Shown here: positions 43,568-51,587 of the stretch, piece after piece | Position numbering within the stretch: position 1 is the first letter of the stretch | How the letters are laid out: each line of letters begins with the position of its first letter | NCBI GenBank assembly: GCA_028703175.1 | Contig: JAQVNJ010000021.1 | Location: 1-59,976 of the forward strand | Direction: 5' to 3' | DNA length: 59,976 nt | Source of the DNA: JAAYCB01 sp012744395 | Lineage (GTDB): Bacteria > Planctomycetota > Planctomycetia > Pirellulales > Thermoguttaceae | Made by a program: the position numbers and the translations under genes | The notes under the pieces: model-generated | Database searches by the model: none | What the model saw: only the letters and a program-made list of their open reading frames with translations | Told to the model about the DNA's origin: nothing

Positions 43568-46500
43568 ATGAACGGTTCCCTTTCCCTGACCGTGGCGGAT
43601 CGCCTGCTGGCCGAGATCGCCCGACTCGCGGCGGAGCGCGGCCCGGCCGAACGGGAACTGCCGGCCGAGTATGAGCGGCTCAAGCAGCGAACCGACGCCG
43701 ACTACCGCGCGGCCCTGAAACAGGTCCACGCGGAACATGCGGCCGCCCGGGAACAGGCCGAGCGCGAGCAGGACGCCCTGCGGCGCGGGATGCTCGAAAA
43801 GGCCCAGGCCGACTACGAGCGGACGGCGGTGGAATTCGACCGGGCGAAGCACGCGGCGATTCTGGCCTGTGAAACGGCCGTGCAGACCGCCAAGAAGCGG
43901 CTCGACGAGGCCCAGTGGGAGGCGGCGACGATCTTCGACGCCAGAAAGGGCGAGCCGTCCGCACGCCTGAGAGAAACGCTCGAGCGCCTCGACGCGGGCC
44001 GCGCGCGAATCGAACAGACCCGCGCGGAACTTGAGTCGCTGCTCCGCAAGCGGCGGATGTGGGACGGCGCGCTCGCTCCGCTGGCCTCGTTTTCCGCATC
44101 GGCCGGCGCGGCCGCCGACCCGGACGCCGGCCGCGATTTCGACGCCTCGGTCGAAAATGTCCACGAGGGGGCGGTGCAAATCGCACGGATGCGAACGCCC
44201 CGGTGGTTCGAGGGGGTCGCGCGGCCCGGCGGGGCGCTCCTGTTGATCGGCCTGGTGTTCGCGGCGCCGGCGGCGGCCCTCGGCCGTTCCGCCTGGCCGT
44301 GGATCGCGGCGGCGGCGTGCGCCGGCCTGGTCTGGGCGGTCGGAGGCACGTGGCTGTTTCGCCGCGCGCGGCGGGCGACGGCCGCCGCCTATCGCGCCTG
44401 GGCCGAACGGGTTGCCGGCGCCGGCGCGGCCTATCACCGCGCGGTCCGGTTTGCCGAGCAGGAGTGCGACCGGCAGAGCCGCGAAATCTGCCAGCGTTAC
44501 GAGTCGGAGATGAAACGGGCCAGCGACACGTTTCTGGAGCTTTCGGCGGAGCAGGAGGCGCGCAAGCAGCGCGAGCTCGCCCGGCTCGAGGAGAAATACC
44601 CCCCGCTACTGGAGGCGATTGTCGAAGAACGCGACCGGCTAATCGAGCGGGAAGACAAGCGGCGGGCGCTGCTGCTGGAAAGGCTGGAGAAGTCGGTTTA
44701 CCGGCGGGCGCACGATTTGGGGCGGGCCCGCGCCCTGGCCGCCGCCGAGAACGACCGCAATTTCAAGAGGCTCTGGGGCGCGATGGCCGCCCGCTGGCAG
44801 GAGGGCGTGCGGCAGTTTGAAGAGACCGTCGACGCCATGAACCGCCTCCGCGACGAGCAGTTTCCCGATTGGAACACGAGCGATTGGGGCCGTTGGCGGG
44901 CGCCCACCGCGATCCCCCCGGCGGTCTGCTTCGGCAGCTATGCGCTCGACCTGGGCCGGATCGAGGACGGGGTGCCGAAGGACCCGCGCTTGTTGCCCGG
45001 CCGCACCGAGTTCCGGCTGCCGGCCGCCCTGCCGTTTCCTGAATGGCCGTTGCTGCTGGTGAAGGCGGGCGACGACAAGGCGGCGGCCGCCGAGGCCCTC
45101 CAGTCGGCACTGCTCCGCCTGCTGACGTCGCTTCCTCCGGGAAAGGTCCGTTTCACGATCATCGATCCGGTCGGCCTGGGCGAGGATTTCTCGATGTTCA
45201 TGCACCTGGCCGACTACGACGAACAGCTTGTCACCAGCCGGATCTGGACGGAGGCCAACCACATCGAGCGCCGCCTGGCGGACCTGACCGAGCACATGGA
45301 GACGGTGATCCAGGTCTACTTGCGGAACGAGTTCGATTCGATCCAGCAGTACAACGAGTTTGCCGGCGAGTTGGCGGAGCCTTTCCGGATCCTGGTGATC
45401 GCGAATTTCCCGGCGGGTTTCACCGAGGCGGCGGCGCGGCGGCTGACGAGCATCGTGACCGCCGGCGCGCGGTGCGGAATCTACACGATGATCAGTGCCG
45501 ATCCGGGGCAGCCGATGCCGCGGGATTTCCGCTTCAGCGATCTGGAGCGATGCGCGTTTTCGCTCGTCCGGCACGGCGGCCGCTTCGCGTGGGAGCACGC
45601 CCAGTTCGGTCCGCTGCCGCTCGAATTGGATCGGCCGCCCCAGCCGGAGCAGTTCACGGAACTGGTCCGCGCGGTGGGCTGCCAGGCCAAGGACGCCGAC
45701 CGCGTCGAGGTGCCGTTCGACAGCGTCGCCGCCCCCCGCGAGGCGTGGTGGACCGAAGACAGCCGGCAGGGCGTCGAGGTGCCGCTCGGCCGGGCCGGGG
45801 CCACCAAGCTCCAGTCTCTGCGGCTTGGCCAGGGCACTTCCCAACACGTGCTGATCGCGGGCAAGACGGGGTCGGGGAAATCGACCCTGCTCCACGCGCT
45901 GGTCGTCAGCTCCGCGCTCCGCTACAGCCCGGATGAACTGGAGTTCTACCTCGTCGACTTCAAGAAAGGCGTGGAATTCAAAGCCTATGCGGAGCTGGAG
46001 TTGCCCCACGCCCGGGTCGTGGCGATTGAAAGCGAGCGCGAGTTCGGGCTGAGCGTTCTGGAGCGGCTCGACGGGGAGTTGCGGCAGCGCGGCGAGGCGT
46101 TCCGCCGCATCGGGGTCCAAGACGTGCGGGGGTTCCGCGCCGCCCAGCCAGCAGCCCAGATGCCGCGGATTCTGCTGATCATCGACGAGTTCCAGGAGCT
46201 GTTCGTCGAGGAGGACAGCGTCGCTCAGAGCGCGGCATTGCTGCTCGACCGGCTCGTCCGCCAGGGGCGCGCCTTCGGAATCCACGTCCTCTTGGGATCG
46301 CAGACCCTCGCCGGAGCCTACTCGCTGGCGCGGAGCACCTTGGGGCAGATGGCGGTGCGGATCGCGCTCCAATGCGGCGAGGCCGACGCCCACCTGATCC
46401 TCAGCGAGGAGAATACCGCCGCCCGGCTGCTGACGCGGCCCGGCGAGGCGATCTACAACGACGCCAACGGGCTGTTCGAGGGCAACCATCCCTTTCAGGT

Positions 46501-47497
46501 TGTCTGGCTGCCGGACCACCAGCGCGAGCAGTATCTGCGGGAACTGGGCGAGCACGCCCGGCAGACCGGCCGCGATGAGCCGCCGCCGATCGTCTTCGAA
46601 GGCAACCTGCCGGCTGACCTGTCGAAGAACCGGCGGCTTGCGGAACTGCTCGCCGGCCAACGGCAGCCGGAGCGGGTTCATGCCCCGCGGGTCTGGCTGG
46701 GCGCGGCGGTGGCGATCAAGGAGCCGACCTCGATCGCCCTGTTGCGCCAGGGCGGCGCCAACCTGCTGCTCGTTGGGCACCGCGCGGAGGCGGCGCTCGG
46801 CGTGCTCGCGGCGGCGCTGATCTCGCTGGCCGCCCAGCAGGCCCGCCAAGGCCCCGCGGGCCGGTTTTTCGTGCTCGACGGGACCCGGGCCGACGCGCCC
46901 GAAGCCGGCTACTGGCGGCGCTTCGCCCGCACGTCCGGACTCGAGATCAGCCTGGCCACGAGCCGCGAAGCGGCCGCGGCGATTGCGGAGATCGACGGCG
47001 AGGTCCGCCGCCGCGAGCAGTCGGGCATCGACGACGCGCCGCCGATCTTCCTGGTCATCTACGACCTGGGGAGGTTTCGCGAACTGCGGCGCGGCGACGA
47101 CGATTTCGGATTCTCGCTGGGCGAGGAGAAGCCGGCGAGCACGGCCCGGCAGTTCGCCAACATCCTCCGCGAGGGGCCGGCCGCCGGGGTGCACTGCCTG
47201 CTCTGGTGCGATTCCTACAACAACGTGATCCGCTACCTCGATCGGCAGGGGCTCCGCGACGTCGAGTATCGCGTCGTCTTCCAGATGAACGCCACCGATT
47301 CCAGCAACTTGATCGACCACCCGGCCGCCAGCCGCTTGGGGGTCCACCGGGCGATCCTCTACGACGAGGGGCGGGGGACGATGGAGAAGTTTCGCCCTTA
47401 CGGCATTCCGGGCGAAGCGTGGCTGGCGGAGGTTCGCGGGCAGGTCGCCGGCGGCAGACCCCCGGTGGCCGGCGAGGGCCGGGGGATGGCCCCGTAG
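43568..47497 (+). CDS. Membrane-anchored FtsK/SpoIIIE-type ATPase, EccC-like
   Basis: 1309 residues. Residues 1-165 form a coiled coil. A membrane hairpin lies at about 221-263, and a second coiled coil at 280-430. Three FtsK-fold modules follow. Module 1 (about 490-690) has FPEWPLLLVKAGDDKAAAA in place of Walker A and lacks a P-loop. Module 2 has a perfect Walker A GKTGSGKST (765-773) and Walker B LLIIDEF (D873, E874). Module 3 (about 1060-1290) has LLLVGHRAEAA and FLVIYDLGRF, both degenerate. Three consecutive modules behind a membrane anchor are the architecture of EccC/EssC, the motor of type VII secretion. No FHA domain, EccB, EccD, EccE or mycosin gene is nearby. Alternative: a DNA pump; no gamma domain is seen. 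Confidence 0.8.
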   Translation: MNGSLSLTVADRLLAEIARLAAERGPAERELPAEYERLKQRTDADYRAALKQVHAEHAAAREQAEREQDALRRGMLEKAQADYERTAVEFDRAKHAAILACETAVQTAKKRLDEAQWEAATIFDARKGEPSARLRETLERLDAGRARIEQTRAELESLLRKRRMWDGALAPLASFSASAGAAADPDAGRDFDASVENVHEGAVQIARMRTPRWFEGVARPGGALLLIGLVFAAPAAALGRSAWPWIAAAACAGLVWAVGGTWLFRRARRATAAAYRAWAERVAGAGAAYHRAVRFAEQECDRQSREICQRYESEMKRASDTFLELSAEQEARKQRELARLEEKYPPLLEAIVEERDRLIEREDKRRALLLERLEKSVYRRAHDLGRARALAAAENDRNFKRLWGAMAARWQEGVRQFEETVDAMNRLRDEQFPDWNTSDWGRWRAPTAIPPAVCFGSYALDLGRIEDGVPKDPRLLPGRTEFRLPAALPFPEWPLLLVKAGDDKAAAAEALQSALLRLLTSLPPGKVRFTIIDPVGLGEDFSMFMHLADYDEQLVTSRIWTEANHIERRLADLTEHMETVIQVYLRNEFDSIQQYNEFAGELAEPFRILVIANFPAGFTEAAARRLTSIVTAGARCGIYTMISADPGQPMPRDFRFSDLERCAFSLVRHGGRFAWEHAQFGPLPLELDRPPQPEQFTELVRAVGCQAKDADRVEVPFDSVAAPREAWWTEDSRQGVEVPLGRAGATKLQSLRLGQGTSQHVLIAGKTGSGKSTLLHALVVSSALRYSPDELEFYLVDFKKGVEFKAYAELELPHARVVAIESEREFGLSVLERLDGELRQRGEAFRRIGVQDVRGFRAAQPAAQMPRILLIIDEFQELFVEEDSVAQSAALLLDRLVRQGRAFGIHVLLGSQTLAGAYSLARSTLGQMAVRIALQCGEADAHLILSEENTAARLLTRPGEAIYNDANGLFEGNHPFQVVWLPDHQREQYLRELGEHARQTGRDEPPPIVFEGNLPADLSKNRRLAELLAGQRQPERVHAPRVWLGAAVAIKEPTSIALLRQGGANLLLVGHRAEAALGVLAAALISLAAQQARQGPAGRFFVLDGTRADAPEAGYWRRFARTSGLEISLATSREAAAAIAEIDGEVRRREQSGIDDAPPIFLVIYDLGRFRELRRGDDDFGFSLGEEKPASTARQFANILREGPAAGVHCLLWCDSYNNVIRYLDRQGLRDVEYRVVFQMNATDSSNLIDHPAASRLGVHRAILYDEGRGTMEKFRPYGIPGEAWLAEVRGQVAGGRPPVAGEGRGMAP

Positions 47498-47568
47498 CGC
47501 GGCGTGGATCCGATTGCCGGCGCCGGTGGACGCCTGGATTGGCGGGAAGACCCGGGCCCTTGCCCGAT

Positions 47569-47597
47569 TTGAACGGGCCGCGGCATTCTGCTATTCT
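47569..47597 (+). promoter_or_regulatory. Promoter of the amino-acid permease gene
   Basis: TTGAAC (47569-47574), 17-bp spacer, TATTCT (47592-47597). It shows that the permease is not simply part of the ATPase cassette. Confidence 0.6.
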
Positions 47598-47704
47598 TTT
47601 AGCCGCGGGCGGATGCAGCCTCCATGTCCCCCGGCGGCCGCGGAGGTTCTTTTGCGGTCCGCCCTCCGCAAGAATTCCTCCCCCTTGCCAACCCGAGGCT
47701 TCCC

Positions 47705-49099
47705 GTGCAAGACACGCCGAGACAACAGCTGACCCTTTTCGACTCGACCTGCCTGATCGTCGGGATCATCATCGGGGCGGGGATTTACGAAGTCGCCCCG
47801 ATGGTCGCCGCGGGAACGTCGCACGCCTGGGGCTTTTTGCTAATCTGGGTCGTGGGCGGGCTGCTTTCGCTTTGCGGCGCGCTGGGATATGCCGAACTGG
47901 CGTCCGCCTACCCCCATGAAGGCGGCGACTACGTGTATCTCAACCGGGCCTACGGGCGGTGGGCCGGATTCCTCTTCGGCTGGATTCAATTGGTCGTCGT
48001 CCGCCCCGGCGACATTGTCGGCATGGCGTTCATCTTTGCCACCTACGCGACAGCGCTGTATGATCCCTTCGGCGGCGCGACGGTCCCCTACCACCTGCTC
48101 CCTTGGGAGGTCTACCAGAACGCCGACGTCGCCCTCTGCCAGATCGTCTACGCCGCCCTGGCCGTGGTCATCCTCACGGCGATCAACGTGATCGGCGTGA
48201 ATCAAGGAAAATGGACGCAGAACCTGCTCACCGCCGTCAAGGCCGTGGGGCTGCTGGGCATCGTGGCGGTGGCATTGATGGCCGGTCCTTCGCTGACGGT
48301 GACCAAGCCGTCGTTCGAGCCGCTCCCCCTCGGCTTGGCGCTGATTCTCGTGCTCTTCGCTTTCGGCGGCTGGAATGAAATGGCCTACGTGGCCGCCGAG
48401 GTGAAGGACTCGCGGCGGAACATCGTGCGGGCGCTGGTCCTCGGCACCGGCGCCGTGACCCTCCTTTACCTGCTCGTCAACGGCGCCTTTCTCTACGCCC
48501 TCGGCTACGCCGGCGTCGCCCAATCCTCGGCCGTGGCAACCGACACCGTTTCCGCCGTCTTTCCCCGCGTCGGTGCGGGATTGATCAGCGGGCTGGTCTG
48601 CATATCGGCCCTCGGCGCCACGAATGGACTGATTTTCACCGGGGCCAGAATCTCCTACGCCCTGGGCGCCGACCATCGCGCCTTTCGCCTGCTCGGCCGC
48701 TGGAACGCTGGCACCGGCACCCCCGTCCTGGCGCTCGTCACCCAGGGCCTGATCGCCCTGGTCCTGATCGCCGCACTTGGCTCGTTCGTCAACGCAATCC
48801 TCTACACGGCCGCGGTCGTCTACAGCTTCTACCTGGCCACCAACGTGGCCGTGATCGTCTTGCGGATCAAGGAACCACAGGCAGAACGCCCCTACCGGGT
48901 GAGCGGTTTTCCCCTGACCACGCTGGTCTTCTGCGGCGTCTGCGGATACCTGATCTATCGGGCGATCGATTACAAGCCGGAAGTCGCCACGGTCGGGCTG
49001 GTGATCCTGCTCCTCGGCCTGCCCATCTACTGGTTGATGCCCAAGGACCGGAACCCAGCCGCCGAGGGGCCGGGCGATGCGACACGGCCGGGCGAATGA
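47705..49099 (+). CDS. APC-superfamily amino-acid permease
   Basis: 464 residues from GTG 47705 with GAGG 6 nt upstream. ATG 47624 is in frame but gives a Pro/Gly-rich extension. About 12 membrane segments; the first has the APC hallmark IVGIIIGAGIYE. FGGWNEMAYVAAEVKDSRRNI in TM6-7 and GATNGLIFTGARISYALGAD in TM8 are typical of the LAT/APC group. It imports or exchanges amino acids. It is followed by a 341-bp gap and metG. Confidence 0.88.
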   Translation: MQDTPRQQLTLFDSTCLIVGIIIGAGIYEVAPMVAAGTSHAWGFLLIWVVGGLLSLCGALGYAELASAYPHEGGDYVYLNRAYGRWAGFLFGWIQLVVVRPGDIVGMAFIFATYATALYDPFGGATVPYHLLPWEVYQNADVALCQIVYAALAVVILTAINVIGVNQGKWTQNLLTAVKAVGLLGIVAVALMAGPSLTVTKPSFEPLPLGLALILVLFAFGGWNEMAYVAAEVKDSRRNIVRALVLGTGAVTLLYLLVNGAFLYALGYAGVAQSSAVATDTVSAVFPRVGAGLISGLVCISALGATNGLIFTGARISYALGADHRAFRLLGRWNAGTGTPVLALVTQGLIALVLIAALGSFVNAILYTAAVVYSFYLATNVAVIVLRIKEPQAERPYRVSGFPLTTLVFCGVCGYLIYRAIDYKPEVATVGLVILLLGLPIYWLMPKDRNPAAEGPGDATRPGE

Positions 49100-49440
49100 C
49101 GCGGCGAGACGACTGCTTTGGGGGCGGGCCTCTCCGCCCCGATGGAGAACCCGCTCGACCGGGCGGCCCGCGGCTGGATAGGGCGCGGCCGGCGAAGACG
49201 CCTTGCGTGCACGGTTCTGGCTCGGCGAGTTCCTGCGGCCGATCCGGGTGGCGGCATCCCTTGCCAACCGAACCAGGTGCGTCCGTCCGCTGGCCCGGCC
49301 TCCACCAATCGCCCACAGTCGGGTAGAATGGACCCCCTGTAGTCTCGATTCCGCCAACTCGGCATCCCGCCGCTCGCGACCGTGTTGCTCGCAACCGGCG
49401 GGCCAACGCCAGGCCGGCAGATCGTCTGCCCGGAGAAGAC
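49100..49440. other. Gap between permease and metG
   Basis: 341 bp. A 7-bp GC hairpin GGGGCGG/CCGCCCC (49121-49140) may end the permease transcript. TAGAAT at 49324-49329 could be a -10 box for metG but no good -35 box is present at 16-18 bp. No T-box-like or other leader RNA was recognised, and no gene. Confidence 0.35.
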
Positions 49441-51468
49441 ATGACGCAACGCCAGATCCTCGTCACCAGCGCCCTGCCCTACGCCAACGGACACATCCAT
49501 CTCGGCCACCTGGTCGAGTACATCCAAACCGACATTTGGGTGCGGTTCCAGAAGCTCCGCGGCCACCGCTGCATCTACATCTGTGCCGACGACACGCATG
49601 GCACGGCGATCATGATCCGGGCGCAGAGCGAAGGCATTTCGGAAGCGGAGCTGCTCGAGCGGATGCGCGCGGCGCACATTGAGGATTTCGCCGGTTTCGA
49701 GGTCGCCTTCGACAACTACGGCAGCACCAACAGCCCCGAGAGCCGGGCTGTTTGCGAGGAGGTCTGGGCGGCGATCCGCAAGGCCGGACTGGTCCGCGAG
49801 AAGGAGGTCACGCAGCTGTACGACGCCCAGGCCGGCACGTTCCTGGCCGACCGGTTCGTCAAGGGGACGTGCCCGTTCTGCGGCCTGGAGAACCAGTATG
49901 GCGACAGCTGCGACAACGGCCACACGTACTCGCCCGCCGATCTGAAGGACCCGGTCAGTACGCTTTCGGGCACGACGCCCGAGGTCCGCTCGGCAACGCA
50001 TTTGTTCATCGAAATCGAACAGTTGCACGATTTCCTCGCCGAGTGGACGCAGAACGGCGAGCGTCTTCAACCGGAAGTGGCCAACTATCTGAAGGGCCAT
50101 TTTCTCCACGAGCCGCTCCGCGACTGGGACATTTCGCGGCCGGCGCCCTACTTCGGCTTCGAGATTCCCGACTCGCCCGGCAACTACTGGTACGTCTGGT
50201 TCGACGCCCCGATCGGGTACATCGGCTCGACCCGCCAGTGGTGCGACCGCCACGGCGAGGATTTCGACGACTGGTGGCGGAGCGAGAAGACCGAGATCCA
50301 CCACTTCATCGGCAAGGACATCACCTACTTCCACACGCTGTTCTGGCCGGCGATGCTGAAGACGGCCGGCTACAGCCTGCCGGCGAGGGTCCACATCCAC
50401 GGCTTCCTGACCGTGGATGGCGAGAAGATGTCGAAATCGAAGGGGACGTTCATCCGCGCGGCGACCTACCTGGCGCACCTCGACCCGTCCTACCTCCGTT
50501 ACTACTACGCCTCGAAGCTCTCGCCGCGAGTCGACGACCTCGACCTGAACCTGGAGGAATTCGCGGCCAAGGTCAACGCCGACCTGGTGGGCAATATCGT
50601 CAACCTGGCCAGCCGGACGGCGAAGTTCGCCCACAAGACGGGTCTGGCGGAGACCTACCCTGACGATGGCGGGCTGTTTGCCCAGGCGGCCGCCGACGGC
50701 GAGCTGATCGCCGAGGCCTACGAGGCCTGCGACTACAACCGGGCGATGCGGATGATCCTCCTGGCCGGCGATCGAGCCAACCAGTTCATCGACAAAGCCG
50801 CCCCCTGGCTGCTCAACAAGGACCCGGAGAAGAAGCACCAGCTCCGCGACGTCTGCACGATCGGGTTGAACCTGTTCCGCCAGTTGGCGATCTATCTCGC
50901 GCCGGTCCTGCCGCGGCTGGCCCGGCAGACGGCCGAGCTGCTCGGCGATCCGATTGCCCGCTGGGACGAGGCGAAGACGCCGCTCGTGGGCAGGGGGGTG
51001 AAACCGTTTGAACACATGATGACCCGGGTAAAAGCGGAGCAAGTGCAAGCCATGGTCGACGAAAGCCGAGAAGAACTCGCCGCGCCCGCGGCAAACTGGA
51101 ACGACAGCGACGCGGCGTTCAACGCCGAGCCCCTCGCCGCGGAAATCTCGTTCGACGACTTCGTCAAGGTCGATCTCCGCGTCGCCAGGATCGTCGACGC
51201 CAAGGACGTGCCGGAGGCCAAGAAGCTCCTGCAACTGACGCTCAGCTTCGGCGGCGATGTGACACGCAACGTGTTTGCCGGGATCAAGGGGGTCTACGAG
51301 CCGGAAGGGCTCGTCGGCCGGCTGGTGATCTGCGCGGCGAACCTCGCTCCGCGGAAGATGAAGTTCGGCGTCAGCGAAGGGATGATCCTGGCCTCGGGCA
51401 GCGGCGGGCAGGAGATCTGCCTGATTGCGCCGGACGCCGGCGCCAAGCCGGGCCAGCGGGTGCATTGA
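49441..51468 (+). CDS. metG: Methionyl-tRNA synthetase
   Basis: 675 residues. ATG 49441. The HIGH box is HIHLGH (about residues 18-23), the zinc site CPFCGLENQYGDSCDNGH, and KMSKS is in TVDGEKMSKSKGTF. The anticodon-binding helical domain follows. The last 110 residues form the tRNA-binding (EMAPII/Trbp111) domain, SFDDFVKVDLRVARIVDAK. The enzyme is thus of the long bacterial type. It charges initiator and elongator tRNA-Met. Confidence 0.97.
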   Translation: MTQRQILVTSALPYANGHIHLGHLVEYIQTDIWVRFQKLRGHRCIYICADDTHGTAIMIRAQSEGISEAELLERMRAAHIEDFAGFEVAFDNYGSTNSPESRAVCEEVWAAIRKAGLVREKEVTQLYDAQAGTFLADRFVKGTCPFCGLENQYGDSCDNGHTYSPADLKDPVSTLSGTTPEVRSATHLFIEIEQLHDFLAEWTQNGERLQPEVANYLKGHFLHEPLRDWDISRPAPYFGFEIPDSPGNYWYVWFDAPIGYIGSTRQWCDRHGEDFDDWWRSEKTEIHHFIGKDITYFHTLFWPAMLKTAGYSLPARVHIHGFLTVDGEKMSKSKGTFIRAATYLAHLDPSYLRYYYASKLSPRVDDLDLNLEEFAAKVNADLVGNIVNLASRTAKFAHKTGLAETYPDDGGLFAQAAADGELIAEAYEACDYNRAMRMILLAGDRANQFIDKAAPWLLNKDPEKKHQLRDVCTIGLNLFRQLAIYLAPVLPRLARQTAELLGDPIARWDEAKTPLVGRGVKPFEHMMTRVKAEQVQAMVDESREELAAPAANWNDSDAAFNAEPLAAEISFDDFVKVDLRVARIVDAKDVPEAKKLLQLTLSFGGDVTRNVFAGIKGVYEPEGLVGRLVICAANLAPRKMKFGVSEGMILASGSGGQEICLIAPDAGAKPGQRVH

Positions 51469-51587
51469 CCGAGCGCGTGCTTGCGCCGTGACCCCGCCGC
51501 CGTGCGAGCCCTGCCGCCGCGGGGCACGTGCCGGGACGATCCTGCCCCTGTCTAGCCGCGCTTCATGAAGGGATCGTCGCGGCCCTG

